NCBI GenBank assembly: GCA_964584935.1 | Contig: CAZPBN010000004.1 | Coordinates: forward strand, 62,001 to 126,000 | Origin: CAZPBN01 sp964584935 | GTDB lineage: Bacteria; Acidobacteriota; Aminicenantia; Aminicenantales; Aminicenantaceae | Direction: 5' to 3' | DNA: 64,000 nucleotides | Part shown: in pieces, positions 26,065-35,216 of the stretch | Layout of the letters: every line of letters starts with the position of its first letter | Numbering within the stretch: the first letter of the stretch is position 1 | Made by a program: the position numbers and the translations under genes | The notes under the pieces: model-generated | Databases searched by the model: none | What the model was told of the DNA's origin: nothing | Seen by the model: the letters and a program-made list of their open reading frames with translations, nothing else

Positions 26065-26848
26065 TTTCGTCCAGAACAGAAAAAAATTGTTTTAGCTTTT
26101 TCCCCGGATCTTCGGATGTAACCAAAGCCTCCCCTATAAGAAAAGCATGAACTTGAAACTCTTTGTATAAGCTGAGATCTGATTCACTCCTAATCCCGCT
26201 TTCCACAACTTTAATCTTTTCATCCGGTATCAAAGGCAGAAGTTTCATTGATGTATTCAGGTCAACTTTTAATGTCGTTAAATCACGATTGTTTATTCCA
26301 ATAATATTTGCTCCCGCATCGAGTGCCTTCTGAAGTTCCCTCTCATTGTGAATTTCAACCAGCGCTTCCATTCCCAACTCTTCCGTCAAAGATAAAAGTT
26401 CCACCAAATCCTCAAAAGAAAGTAGAGAGACAATAAGAAGAACAGCATCAGCTCCTGCATATTTAGATTCCAGAATTTGATACTCATCAATGATAAAATC
26501 TTTCCGTAAAACAGGAATTTTAACTAACATTTTCAATCGCCGCAGGTCATCCAGACTTCCCTTAAAAAATTGTTTTTCTGTTACAAGAGATACAGCTGAA
26601 ACATTGTTCTTCATATAGATCATTGCCAATTCCTTAATCCGGTCATTGGAGAAAAAAAATCCTTTTGACGGAGATTTCTTTTTTATTTCAGCAATAATTG
26701 CTTTTCCTGATTCAATAAAACGAGATAACAATAAAGAACGATTCAATCCCCTGACACATCTGTCTAATTCATAAAAAGACAAAACTTTTTTTCTCTCTTT
26801 GACTTCTTTTCTCTTATGGGATAAAACATTTTCCATAAAACAAGTCAT
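26057..26848 (-). CDS. trpC: Indole-3-glycerol phosphate synthase
   Basis: Closes the indole ring. 263 aa TIM barrel. Key segments: AEIKKKSPSKG near residue 53, LRKDFIIDEYQI near residue 114, DAVLLI, GINNRDLTTLKVD near residue 185 and VVESGI near residue 215. The ATG at 26848 has AGGAGA 7 nt upstream and lies 35 nt inside the end of trpD, the longest overlap in the operon. Confidence 0.95.
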   Translation of the reverse strand: MTCFMENVLSHKRKEVKERKKVLSFYELDRCVRGLNRSLLLSRFIESGKAIIAEIKKKSPSKGFFFSNDRIKELAMIYMKNNVSAVSLVTEKQFFKGSLDDLRRLKMLVKIPVLRKDFIIDEYQILESKYAGADAVLLIVSLLSFEDLVELLSLTEELGMEALVEIHNERELQKALDAGANIIGINNRDLTTLKVDLNTSMKLLPLIPDEKIKVVESGIRSESDLSLYKEFQVHAFLIGEALVTSEDPGKKLKQFFSVLDENG

Positions 26849-27863
26849 TTCTCTTTCTCCTGTATAATCTTATGAACTCTGAAAATTTATTAAGAGCTTT
26901 TCCGGAATCAATGGAATCTCTTGCCATCTCAATACCATCTTTTATATCCCTTGCTGCTCCTGAAACATAAATGGCTGCACCTGAATTCAATAAAACAATA
27001 TCTCTCTTGGGGCCATTCTCTCCCTTCAAAATATCCATAAAATATCTAACATTTTCTTCCAGCGAATTAACCTTTATTTCATCCAAGGCACAGGAGTTGA
27101 AACCATAATCTTCTGGAACTATCTCGAATTCTTCGAGGTCTTCGTTTTCTATTAAAATTCCTCTGGTAAGTCCACACAAAGAAATTTCATCCAGCCCCTC
27201 GTCGGAATGAACGACAAGAGAACGTTCTGTTCCCAGCATCTGCAATGCTTTTGAAACAGTCTTTAACAAATCCAAACTGTAAACTCCAATAAGCTGCCTT
27301 TTCACCCTAAAAGGATTCACCAAGGGACCTATTATGTTGAAAATAGTCCTTACTCCGATTTCTTTTCTTGGCGGCATTGCATATTTCATTGCTGGATGAA
27401 AATTGGGAGCAAACAGGAAACCAAAACCTGTCTCATCCATTTTCTCAGCAATATCAGAGTTGCTCAAGGAAAGGTCAAAACCCAACGCCTCTAATAGATC
27501 AGCGCTGCCACAACGGCTGGATATCGACCGATTTCCATGTTTGGCAACATTGATACCTGCTCCGGCTGTCACAAACGATGAGACAGTCGAAATGTTAAAG
27601 GTCGCGTGACCATCACCCCCAGTTCCACATAAGTCTATAAAATTTTTCTTTTTTGTTTTAAGAAGTACGGCTTTCTTAAGCATCCCCCTGGCGGCTCCCA
27701 CTATTTCTTCAACATTTTCACCCTTGACTTTCAAGGCAATCAAAAAAGCACTGATTTGAGCAGATGTCGCTTTCCCTGACATAATGTCCGTTAAAACTTT
27801 TTCTGTCTCTTCCCAGTTGAGATCATTCCCCTGACAGAGATTGGCAATAGTTTCTTTAATCAT
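26814..27863 (-). CDS. trpD: Anthranilate phosphoribosyltransferase
   Basis: Transfers phosphoribose from PRPP to anthranilate. 349 aa. The N-terminal helical domain includes SAQISAFLIALKVKG. The PRPP loop is DLCGTGGDGHATFNIST near residue 82, KHGNRSISSRCGSADLLEALG follows in two steps, and NIIGPLVNP is near residue 175. Its ATG overlaps the trpG stop as TGATG, so translation is coupled. It is an independent protein, not fused to trpG as in enterobacteria. Confidence 0.95.
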   Translation of the reverse strand: MIKETIANLCQGNDLNWEETEKVLTDIMSGKATSAQISAFLIALKVKGENVEEIVGAARGMLKKAVLLKTKKKNFIDLCGTGGDGHATFNISTVSSFVTAGAGINVAKHGNRSISSRCGSADLLEALGFDLSLSNSDIAEKMDETGFGFLFAPNFHPAMKYAMPPRKEIGVRTIFNIIGPLVNPFRVKRQLIGVYSLDLLKTVSKALQMLGTERSLVVHSDEGLDEISLCGLTRGILIENEDLEEFEIVPEDYGFNSCALDEIKVNSLEENVRYFMDILKGENGPKRDIVLLNSGAAIYVSGAARDIKDGIEMARDSIDSGKALNKFSEFIRLYRRKRNDLFYGKCFIP

Positions 27864-28435
27864 CAGTGTCCCCCTAGATAAAGGAAATTTTTTAATATCT
27901 TCATCCCTTCTTCAGAAAGAAAAGATTCAGGATGAAATTGGACTCCCCACGTGTTTTTCCCTTTCATCTTCAAACCCATAATTTCTCCATCTTCAGTGAA
28001 TGATGAAATTTCAAGACATGGAGGCAAGGATTCTTCCTCTACAATAAGGGAATGATAACGAGTGGCAAAAAAGGGATTTCTCACTCCCTCATAGATCATA
28101 TGCTCATCATGATATATTTTTGAAAGTTTGCCATGCATAACTTTATCAGCTCTTTTTATCTTCCCTCCAAAAGTGTAAGCAACACACTGGTGTCCCAAAC
28201 ACACACCCAAAACAGGTATGATATCTGAAAAATAATGGATTAATTCATTTGAAATCCCGGCTTCCTGGGGAGTTTTAGGACCGGGGGATATGACCATCAT
28301 CTGGGGAGACAAATCTTTAGCCTGTTTCAAGGAAATCTGATCATTTCTTCTTATTTCTATTTCTTCTCCCAACTCCATAAAAGCTTGGACCAGATTAAAA
28401 ACAAAAGAGTCATAATTATCTATTAATAAAATCAT
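27863..28435 (-). CDS. trpG: Anthranilate synthase glutamine amidotransferase subunit
   Basis: Class I glutamine amidotransferase that supplies ammonia to TrpE; it may also serve aminodeoxychorismate synthase. 190 aa. The triad is visible: Cys in GVCLGHQCVAY near residue 79, His and Glu in GVQFHPESFLSEEG near residue 168. The oxyanion loop is SPGPKTP. It overlaps the end of trpE by 20 nt. Confidence 0.95.
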   Translation of the reverse strand: MILLIDNYDSFVFNLVQAFMELGEEIEIRRNDQISLKQAKDLSPQMMVISPGPKTPQEAGISNELIHYFSDIIPVLGVCLGHQCVAYTFGGKIKRADKVMHGKLSKIYHDEHMIYEGVRNPFFATRYHSLIVEEESLPPCLEISSFTEDGEIMGLKMKGKNTWGVQFHPESFLSEEGMKILKNFLYLGGH

Positions 28436-29849
28436 TTCTTCTCTCCTGAGCGTATTTGATCGCTTGGTATAATCCTTTCATCTTGTTAATGGTTTCCTTG
28501 TATTCCAGAGAAGGAACAGAATCGGCGACGATTCCTGCTCCTGCCTGCAAATGATATTTCTTGCCTCGGCAAATGATCATTCTTATAGCGATACACATGT
28601 CCATATTTCCATCCAATCCAAAATATCCAACTGTCCCTGAATAAGGACCTCTCTTGACCTTTTCCAGTTCCTCTATAATCTCCATGGCTCTAATCTTTGG
28701 AGCTCCGGTTACGGTTCCAGCAGGAAAAGAAGCTTTCAATAGATCCAGAGCATCCACATTGGGACCCATTATTCCCTCTGCTTCAGAGACAAGATGCATA
28801 ACATGAGAATATTTTTCCAGATTCATCCTTTTTTTCACTTTAATAGTGCCAGGCAAACATACTCTTCCCAGGTCATTTCGAGCTAAATCAACCAGCATGA
28901 CATGTTCCGCTCTTTCTTTCTCATCACTCATCAATTCATCTTCGAGTTTTTTATCTTCTATAGATGATTCCCCTCTTGGTCTTGTTCCGGCTATAGGATG
29001 GAGAGTCGCTTTTTTATCATTCAAGCGGACTAGAGCTTCCGGCGAAGATCCAATTAAATGAAAATCATTAAAATCTAAAAAAAACATGTAGGGAGAGGGA
29101 TTGATCATTCTTAACATTCTGTAGATATCAAAAGGAAAAGCATCTGTTTCCCCAGAATATCTTTGAGAAAGCACAACTTGTAAAATATCTCCAGCCAAAA
29201 TATATTCTTTGGCAGATCTGACAATTTTCTCAAATTCACCTTTTTTAAAGTTGGCAAGAGGACCTTTGCAATGTTTCATGTTTCTATTCTTGCCATTGGA
29301 AGGTAAAGGTCCTTCTAATGCAAGCTGTATGTTTTTTATATTTTTCAAGGCATTTTGTTCTTCTTCTCTGGAACTGACTAAAGAAATTACTTTTGCTCTG
29401 TGTTTAACATGATCAAACACTAAAACATCCTTTACCAGATAAAATACTCCTAAAGGAAGAATCCACTCTTCCGGCAGTTCTGAAGGGAGATTCTCCAAAT
29501 ACTTATTAACATCATACCCCAGATATCCAACCCATCCTCCACTAAAAGGAGGCAATTCCTGATCAGAGTCCATTTGGTGGGAATAAATGATCCTTCTGAA
29601 ATTTTGAATAAATTCCCTTTTTTTAAAAGGGAAAATTGTTCCGTTCCAATTCATAGAGTCGTTTTCGATCTTTAATATCGAAGAAGGATTCAATCCTATA
29701 AACGAATATCTTCCCAGTTGCTCTCCTTTTTCCACACTTTCCAGAAGCAACTTGGCTCCCTGTTTTTGGAGCTTCAAAAAAGCAGAAACAGGTGTTTCTA
29801 AATCAACTCCGATTTCTCTGCACACAGGAAATAGTTTTACTTTTTTCAT
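28416..29849 (-). CDS. trpE: Anthranilate synthase component I
   Basis: Converts chorismate to anthranilate using ammonia from TrpG. 477 aa, normal length. The N-terminal tryptophan-binding element appears as KLLLESVEKGEQLGRYSFIG. Catalytic core: IAGTRPRG near residue 280, DLARNDLGRV near residue 320, FPAGTVTGAPKIRAME near residue 375 and QAGAGIVADS near residue 440. The ATG at 29849 follows TAGGAGGTTAGAGGA directly downstream of the attenuator terminator. First gene of the trp operon. Confidence 0.96.
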   Translation of the reverse strand: MKKVKLFPVCREIGVDLETPVSAFLKLQKQGAKLLLESVEKGEQLGRYSFIGLNPSSILKIENDSMNWNGTIFPFKKREFIQNFRRIIYSHQMDSDQELPPFSGGWVGYLGYDVNKYLENLPSELPEEWILPLGVFYLVKDVLVFDHVKHRAKVISLVSSREEEQNALKNIKNIQLALEGPLPSNGKNRNMKHCKGPLANFKKGEFEKIVRSAKEYILAGDILQVVLSQRYSGETDAFPFDIYRMLRMINPSPYMFFLDFNDFHLIGSSPEALVRLNDKKATLHPIAGTRPRGESSIEDKKLEDELMSDEKERAEHVMLVDLARNDLGRVCLPGTIKVKKRMNLEKYSHVMHLVSEAEGIMGPNVDALDLLKASFPAGTVTGAPKIRAMEIIEELEKVKRGPYSGTVGYFGLDGNMDMCIAIRMIICRGKKYHLQAGAGIVADSVPSLEYKETINKMKGLYQAIKYAQERRNDFINR

Positions 29850-29867
29850 TCCTCTAACCTCCTATAT

Positions 29868-29999
29868 AAAAAAAAAGACCCACTCATTCTTTTTTTATGA
29901 GTGGGTCTTTTTTAATTCTTTACTGGAAGGTCACGAAAGGAAAAGAATGATTATAGACCCATCCTCTTATACCACCAATAACAGTTATAAGAGTGAGTC
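29868..29999 (-). promoter_or_regulatory. trp operon attenuator (four pairing segments)
   Basis: On the - strand, segment 1 (29999-29986) pairs with segment 2 (29971-29956): 8 perfect base pairs CTCTTATA/TATAAGAG plus six more after a two-base bulge. The 3' part of segment 2 (GATGGGTC, 29963-29956) can instead pair with segment 3 (GACCCACTC, 29907-29899), which prevents the terminator formed by segment 3 and segment 4. The tandem Trp codons (29977-29972) abut segment 2. A ribosome stalled there would cover TATAAGAG and leave GATGGGTC free, giving antitermination when Trp-tRNA is scarce. A ribosome reaching the leader stop (29951) would hide segment 2 and allow termination. Confidence 0.85.
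29877..29907 (-). terminator. Attenuator terminator upstream of trpE
   Basis: On the - strand GACCCACTCAT (29907-29897), 9-nt loop, ATGAGTGGGTC (29887-29877), then nine T. The 11-bp stem is perfect and extends into the flanking A/T runs. On the + strand it is also followed by six T, so it could act in both directions. Confidence 0.92.
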
Positions 30000-30007
30000 T
30001 TAAACAT
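29951..30007 (-). CDS. trpL: trp operon leader peptide
   Basis: An 18-codon frame, MFKTHSYNCYWWYKRMGL, runs from the ATG at 30007 to a TAA at 29951-29953. It has two adjacent Trp codons at positions 11 and 12, flanked by Tyr codons. An AAGGAAG stretch lies about 11 nt upstream of the ATG. The frame lies between a strong promoter and the attenuator terminator of trpE, and its codons overlap pairing segments 1 and 2. It has no function as a protein; its translation senses charged tRNA-Trp. Too short for routine gene callers. Confidence 0.85.
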   Translation of the reverse strand: MFKTHSYNCYWWYKRMGL

Positions 30008-30042
30008 TACAATTAAATCTTCCTTCCGTTTTTCAGATAATT

Positions 30043-30070
30043 ATTCTAGTGATTTATTTCCTTTTGTCAA
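30043..30070 (-). promoter_or_regulatory. trp operon promoter
   Basis: On the - strand TTGACA (30065-30070), 16-bp spacer, TAGAAT (30043-30048). Transcription would begin near 30036, giving a leader of about 185 nt before trpE that contains the leader peptide and attenuator. No TrpR-type operator was recognised. Confidence 0.75.
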
Positions 30071-30208
30071 GAGATTTTTTCATAAAGGCTCTCTCAATTT
30101 TCATATATATTTACAAAATTCCCAATAAATGATATTCTAATTGACCTCGTGCAAAAATAGGAATTTATTAAATAAAACAAACTATAATTCAAAGAAGGAG
30201 GAGTAAAC

Positions 30209-31723
30209 ATGAACGTCCAAAAAAGATACATTCTCAAATGTATTCTTTTCCTTGCTCTTATTTCAGCTTTTGTTCTGAGTTCCACAGCTCAGTCTTTTGA
30301 TGACATAAAAAACAAAATAAAAATGCATCAATTGGACAACGGAATGAAATTCATCGTTCTGGAAAGGCACGAAGCTCCGGTGGTTTCTTTCCATGTTTAT
30401 GCTGATGTTGGAAGCGCCAATGAGTCTTATGGGATAACCGGTATTTCTCATCTACTCGAACATATGGCATTCAAAGGAACAAAAACAGTAGGAACCAAAG
30501 ACTTCAAGGAAGAAATAAAAATCCTAGAAAAGATGGACGCTTTATACAACCAATTAAAAAAAGAGAAATCAAAGATAAATCCTGATGAAGAAAAAATCAA
30601 AAATATGGAAAAGGAATTTGAATCACTTAGAAAAAAAGCAAAGAACTATGTGATCAACAATGAATACTTTGACATGATGATGAGCGAAGGTGATCAAGGA
30701 GTCAACGCCTACACCAGTACGGATGCCACTCAATATATCAACAGTCTTCCCTCCAATAAGCTTGAATTCTGGATGGCTATGACTTCTGACAGATTTCTCA
30801 ATCCTGTATTCCGTGAATTTTATAAGGAAAAAAATGTTGTTATGGAAGAAAGAAGGCTGGGGGTTGAAACAAGACCTATGGGACGCCTTATGGAAGATTT
30901 CCTGGCAGCTGCGTTTAAGGCACATCCATATCATCATTCAGTGGTCGGACACATGTCTGATCTCGAACGAATTACCCGAAAAGACGTGAAAAATTATTTC
31001 AAAAAATACTACGGACAAAATAATTTAATAGTGGGTATCGTGGGAGATGTTAAACCTGATGAAGTATTTAAACTGGCAGAATTGTATTTCAACAGGATTC
31101 CCAGTGGTCCTGCTCCAGAACGAGTGAGAACAATCGAACCCGGACAATGGGGAGAAAGACGAATTGAAGTTGAAGCGAAATCTCAGCCTATTATCCTTAT
31201 TGGTTATCACTGTCCTTCTTCGATTCATAAAGACAGTTTACCTATAGAAGCCCTGGCAAATATCATGGGACAGGGACGTTCATCCAGGCTGTACAGAATC
31301 CTGGTGAAAGAAAAAAAGGTGGCAGTGAATGTTTCAAGCTTATGCGGATATCCAGGGGACAAATATCCCAATCTCATTGCTTTTTTCGCAGTTCCAACAA
31401 GAGGGCATACTTCAGAAGAATGTCTTGAATTGATCAATAAAGAGATAGAAAAAATTAAAAATGAATCTGTTTCTGTTGAAGAACTGAAAAAATTCAAAAG
31501 AACATCTGTCAAAAGCATCATAGACCAAATGAAATCCAATTCACGAATGGCGGCATTGCTGACATATGCTGAAGTTGTCTTGGGTGGACCCGAAAAGATT
31601 TTCAATCAAATAAAAGAAATCAATGCCATAACAGCAGATGATATCAAACAGGTGGCAACAAAATACCTTGTGAAAAAACACAGGACTATCGGGGAAATTG
31701 TCCCTGAAAAAAAAGGAAAGTAA
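30209..31723 (+). CDS. M16 family zinc peptidase, exported, catalytic
   Basis: Pitrilysin/insulinase-family protease, 504 aa, with a signal peptide at residues 1-28. The inverted zinc motif HLLEH is at residues 81-85. A charged, coiled-coil-like insertion (about residues 100-150, KKEKSKINPDEEKIKNMEKE) separates it from the downstream helix containing the third zinc ligand. The C-terminal half holds the substrate-clamping domain. It is followed 47 bp later by a second M16 protein without the zinc motif, the arrangement of heterodimeric bacterial M16 proteases. The ATG has GGAGGAG upstream. Probable role is periplasmic peptide degradation. Confidence 0.93.
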   Translation: MNVQKRYILKCILFLALISAFVLSSTAQSFDDIKNKIKMHQLDNGMKFIVLERHEAPVVSFHVYADVGSANESYGITGISHLLEHMAFKGTKTVGTKDFKEEIKILEKMDALYNQLKKEKSKINPDEEKIKNMEKEFESLRKKAKNYVINNEYFDMMMSEGDQGVNAYTSTDATQYINSLPSNKLEFWMAMTSDRFLNPVFREFYKEKNVVMEERRLGVETRPMGRLMEDFLAAAFKAHPYHHSVVGHMSDLERITRKDVKNYFKKYYGQNNLIVGIVGDVKPDEVFKLAELYFNRIPSGPAPERVRTIEPGQWGERRIEVEAKSQPIILIGYHCPSSIHKDSLPIEALANIMGQGRSSRLYRILVKEKKVAVNVSSLCGYPGDKYPNLIAFFAVPTRGHTSEECLELINKEIEKIKNESVSVEELKKFKRTSVKSIIDQMKSNSRMAALLTYAEVVLGGPEKIFNQIKEINAITADDIKQVATKYLVKKHRTIGEIVPEKKGK

Positions 31724-31770
31724 ACTGGTTTTAAATAGCCAAAAAAACTTGAAACACAAAGGATAAAAAA

Positions 31771-33222
31771 ATGAAAAAATATAAAAAACTGACTGGCATT
31801 TGTTTGTTTCTATCATTTCTCATCATTTTCTCCGGAAATGGAATTCTTGCCCAGAAAAATCCAAAAGATAAATTTGACTCCCCCAAATTAAACCCGATAA
31901 AAATGCCTGATATTGAAAAAGTCGAACTCTCGAACGGTCTCAAACTATTCCTTGTCGAAGAATCCAAGTATCCCACCATAGATTTAAGGGCAATGATACA
32001 CACTGGTTCTGTTTTTGAACCTGAAGATAAAATTGGGCTGGCATCCATTACAGGTCAGGTTCTCAGAACAGGCGGAACGGAAACGAGAACCGGTGATGAA
32101 ATCGATAAAGAACTGGAAACAATGGCAGCTTCAATCAGCACAGGCATAGGGCAAACATCAGGATACATCATGACTTCAGCCTTAAAAGAAGATATTGACA
32201 AAGTCATGGAAATACTTGCTGATATTATAATCAATCCTGTTTTCAGTGAGGAGAAAATTCAACTGGCAAAAATTATGCAAAAATCCGGAATTTCACGGAG
32301 AAACGATGATATTGGACAGATAACCCGGAGAGAATTCTGGAAAATCATTTACGGAAAAGACAGTCCCTATGCAAGACATCCGGAATACGCAACCATTGAT
32401 TCCATTAGCCGGGACGACATTGTCCAGTTTTACAATGACTATTTTCATCCAAACAACACCATTATAGCTGTATGGGGAGATTTCAAAAGCGAAGAAATGA
32501 TTGCCAAAATAAAAAATACTTTAGGAAAATGGAAAAAATCCGAAGTGGATATCCCTTCTTTACCGAAAGTGAATTATGATTACAAATACACAGTGAATTT
32601 CATTCAAAAAACAGATGTCAATCAATCCAATATTATGCTAGGTCATATTGGAGGATTAATGAGCAATCCGGATTATCCTGCCCTGAGCGTTATGAACAGC
32701 ATCCTTTCTTTCGAACGGATGTTTAAAAAAATAAGAACAGATGAAGGTCTTGCTTACAGTGTATGGGGTTCATACGGTGCCGGATACATTACTCCGGGAG
32801 TTTTCAGTTGCGGAGCTCAAACAAAATCCGAATCCACAGTTTATGCCATAGAACTGATGTTAAATGAAATAAAAAGGATAACAGAAAAAAAAGTGAGTGA
32901 TGAGGAGCTTGCCAGAGCTAAGGATAAATATCTCAACGGATATGTGTTTAATTTTGACAGCAAATCAAAAATCGTCAATCGAATGATGTATTATTCTTAT
33001 TTTGGTTACCCCATGAATTTCATGGAAAAAATTAAAAAAGGTGTAGAGAATGTAACCAAAGAGGATATTCTTAAAGTGGCAAAAAAATATCTTCATTCGG
33101 ACAAAGTGCAAATTCTGGTTGTGGGAAATAAAGATAAACTTGACAAACCATTATCTTCCCTGGGAGAAGTAAATGAAATTGACATTTCCATACCTAAACC
33201 AAAAAGTAATAATAGGAAGTAA
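31771..33222 (+). CDS. M16 family peptidase homologue, exported, non-catalytic partner
   Basis: 483 aa with a signal peptide (about 1-27). It has the M16 fold, VELSNGLKLFLVEESKYPTIDLR at the N-terminus, then GLASITGQVLRTGG in place of the zinc-binding HxxEH, so zinc cannot bind there. The C-terminal half keeps the conserved RTDEGLAYSVWGSY motif. In the known two-subunit M16 proteases one subunit carries zinc and the other the R/Y substrate-binding pair, which this pair matches. Co-transcribed with the preceding catalytic gene. Confidence 0.92.
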   Translation: MKKYKKLTGICLFLSFLIIFSGNGILAQKNPKDKFDSPKLNPIKMPDIEKVELSNGLKLFLVEESKYPTIDLRAMIHTGSVFEPEDKIGLASITGQVLRTGGTETRTGDEIDKELETMAASISTGIGQTSGYIMTSALKEDIDKVMEILADIIINPVFSEEKIQLAKIMQKSGISRRNDDIGQITRREFWKIIYGKDSPYARHPEYATIDSISRDDIVQFYNDYFHPNNTIIAVWGDFKSEEMIAKIKNTLGKWKKSEVDIPSLPKVNYDYKYTVNFIQKTDVNQSNIMLGHIGGLMSNPDYPALSVMNSILSFERMFKKIRTDEGLAYSVWGSYGAGYITPGVFSCGAQTKSESTVYAIELMLNEIKRITEKKVSDEELARAKDKYLNGYVFNFDSKSKIVNRMMYYSYFGYPMNFMEKIKKGVENVTKEDILKVAKKYLHSDKVQILVVGNKDKLDKPLSSLGEVNEIDISIPKPKSNNRK

Positions 33223-33313
33223 CCAGAAATACAGAGAGCATCTCCATTCCCATATTACTTAAAAAACTTTTTGTCCAATAGGGTAGGTAAGAATATCTCA
33301 AAAGGTTTACGAA

Positions 33314-35053
33314 ATGAAAAAAAACAATGAAGGAAAAGCCTCCAAAAATTCTGTTACTCAATTAGATTTTATTCGGACTATTATTGAAGAAGATATTATG
33401 ACAAATAAATATGGAGGACGTGTGCACACTAGATTCCCTCCTGAACCGAACGGGTATCTCCATATCGGACACGCCAAATCGATTTGCTTGAATTTCGGGA
33501 TTGCTTCAGAATACAAAGGACTCTGTAATCTCCGCTTTGATGATACCAATCCCACAAAAGAAGAAGAAGAATTTGTGGAATCCATCAAAAAAGATGTCCG
33601 GTGGTTAGGATTCGACTGGGAAGACAGACTTTATTATGCTTCTGATTATTTTGATCAACTCTATCAATACGCCATCCAACTTATTAAAAAAGGAAAAGCC
33701 TATGTCTGTGATTTATCAGCAGATAAAATAAGAGAATACCGAGGAACATTGACTCAGGCTGGGATAGAGAGCCCCTACCGCAATCGCCCGGTCAAAGAAA
33801 ATCTGGATCTTTTCCAACGAATGAAGGCAGGGGAATTTGAAGACGGTTCCCGGGTTTTAAGAGCTAAAATTGATATGTCTTCCGGAAATTTGAATATGCG
33901 GGATCCAGTCATTTACCGGATACTTAGATCCAAACATCACAGAACAGGAAATAAATGGTGTATATACCCAATGTATGATTTCACTCATTGTTTATCGGAT
34001 TCGATTGAAGGAATCACCCATTCTCTTTGCACCCTGGAATTTGAGGACCACCGGCCTCTCTATGACTGGTATCTTGATCAATTAGATGTGTTCCATCCTC
34101 AACAGATAGAATTCGCAAGGCTTAATCTGAGCTATACTGTAATGAGCAAAAGAAAACTTATGCAACTGGTTAACGAAGGGTATGTCAATGGATGGGATGA
34201 TCCCCGTTTACCAACCATTTCCGGTCTTCAAAGGAGGGGATACACACCTAAATCGATCCGGGATTTTTGTGATCGTATCGGACTGGCAAAAAGAGCCAGT
34301 CTGGTGGATATTGCCCTTCTTGATTTTTGTTTGAGAGAAGACCTCAATCGAAGAGCCCCCCGAGTGATGACGGTTTTAAAACCTCTTAAGGTTGTTATCA
34401 TAAACTATCCTAAAGATAAAGTGGAAGAACTTGAGGCTGAAAATAATCCTGAAGATCCTTCCGCGGGAACTCGAACGATTCCGTTTTCCCGTACTCTTTA
34501 CATAGAAAGAGAAGATTTTCGGGAAGATCCTCCCAAAAAGTTTTTTCGTTTAGCACCAGGCCGGGAAGTGAGATTAAAATACGCGTATTACATCAAGTGC
34601 GAAAAAGTCATTAAAGATGAAAAAAGTAGAGAGATCAAAGAACTGCACTGTACTTATGATCCGGAAACACGAGGAGGCTGGTCAAAAGATGGCAGAAAAG
34701 TCCGAGGAACTCTTCACTGGGTTTCTGCACTCCATGCTGTCAAAGTTGAAGTCCGACTGTATGACCATCTGTTTATAAAAGCTAATCTGGAAGAGATAGA
34801 AGAAGGAAAAGATTTCAAATCATATCTCAATCCCAACTCCTGTGAGCAAATCACTGGATGTATGGCAGAACCCAGTCTGGCAAACGTTGAATCCGGAAGA
34901 AACTTTCAGTTTCTCAGGCAAGGCTATTTTTATTCAGATGACGACACCACAAAAGGAAGACCGGTTTTCAATCGGACTGTCCCTTTACGTGATACATGGG
35001 CAAAAATTGAGAAAAAACAGAAACAAAATTCGGCTTCAAAATCGGACAGTTGA
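33314..35053 (+). CDS. glnS: Glutaminyl-tRNA synthetase
   Basis: Charges tRNA-Gln directly. 579 aa. Class I signatures: PEPNGYLHIGHAKSI (HIGH) near residue 41 and VMSKRKL (KMSKS) near residue 277. The C-terminal anticodon-binding beta-barrels are complete and end in the typical FNRTVPLRDTWAK. The presence of GlnRS means that the organism need not rely on GatCAB for Gln-tRNA. The gene is followed by a cluster of REP-like repeats. Confidence 0.96.
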   Translation: MKKNNEGKASKNSVTQLDFIRTIIEEDIMTNKYGGRVHTRFPPEPNGYLHIGHAKSICLNFGIASEYKGLCNLRFDDTNPTKEEEEFVESIKKDVRWLGFDWEDRLYYASDYFDQLYQYAIQLIKKGKAYVCDLSADKIREYRGTLTQAGIESPYRNRPVKENLDLFQRMKAGEFEDGSRVLRAKIDMSSGNLNMRDPVIYRILRSKHHRTGNKWCIYPMYDFTHCLSDSIEGITHSLCTLEFEDHRPLYDWYLDQLDVFHPQQIEFARLNLSYTVMSKRKLMQLVNEGYVNGWDDPRLPTISGLQRRGYTPKSIRDFCDRIGLAKRASLVDIALLDFCLREDLNRRAPRVMTVLKPLKVVIINYPKDKVEELEAENNPEDPSAGTRTIPFSRTLYIEREDFREDPPKKFFRLAPGREVRLKYAYYIKCEKVIKDEKSREIKELHCTYDPETRGGWSKDGRKVRGTLHWVSALHAVKVEVRLYDHLFIKANLEEIEEGKDFKSYLNPNSCEQITGCMAEPSLANVESGRNFQFLRQGYFYSDDDTTKGRPVFNRTVPLRDTWAKIEKKQKQNSASKSDS

Positions 35054-35110
35054 ATTGAATAAAGAACCCTCCGGCAGAGAAAATATGAAGGATGCTGGAT
35101 CAAAGAATAC

Positions 35111-35210
35111 GGTCCAATACGGGGATTTAGCCTACAGAATAAATCCATGTAGGGACTGGTCCCCGAACAGTCCGGTATAATGCGGTCCAATACGGGGATT
35201 GAACCTTACA
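35111..35210. repeat. Three REP-like palindromic units (+, -, +)
   Basis: Units at 35111-35137 (+), 35148-35175 (-) and 35184-35210 (+). The two + units share GGTCCAATACGGGGATT, followed by a complementary 3' arm and a CCTACAG/CCTTACA end. The middle unit is inverted, with GGACTG/CAGTCC arms. The alternating orientation resembles a BIME. They fill the space between glnS and the convergent methyltransferase gene. Confidence 0.65.
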
Positions 35211-35216
35211 AAACAC

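Noticed and set aside
29850..30036. T-box riboswitch in the trpE leader
   Set aside because: The leader is too short for a T-box specifier arm and lacks the AGGGTGGNACCGCG core; GGTGG here is the tandem Trp codons of the leader peptide.
34842..35180. 112-codon + strand ORF across the glnS 3' end and REP units
   Set aside because: Mostly out-of-frame glnS plus repeat sequence.
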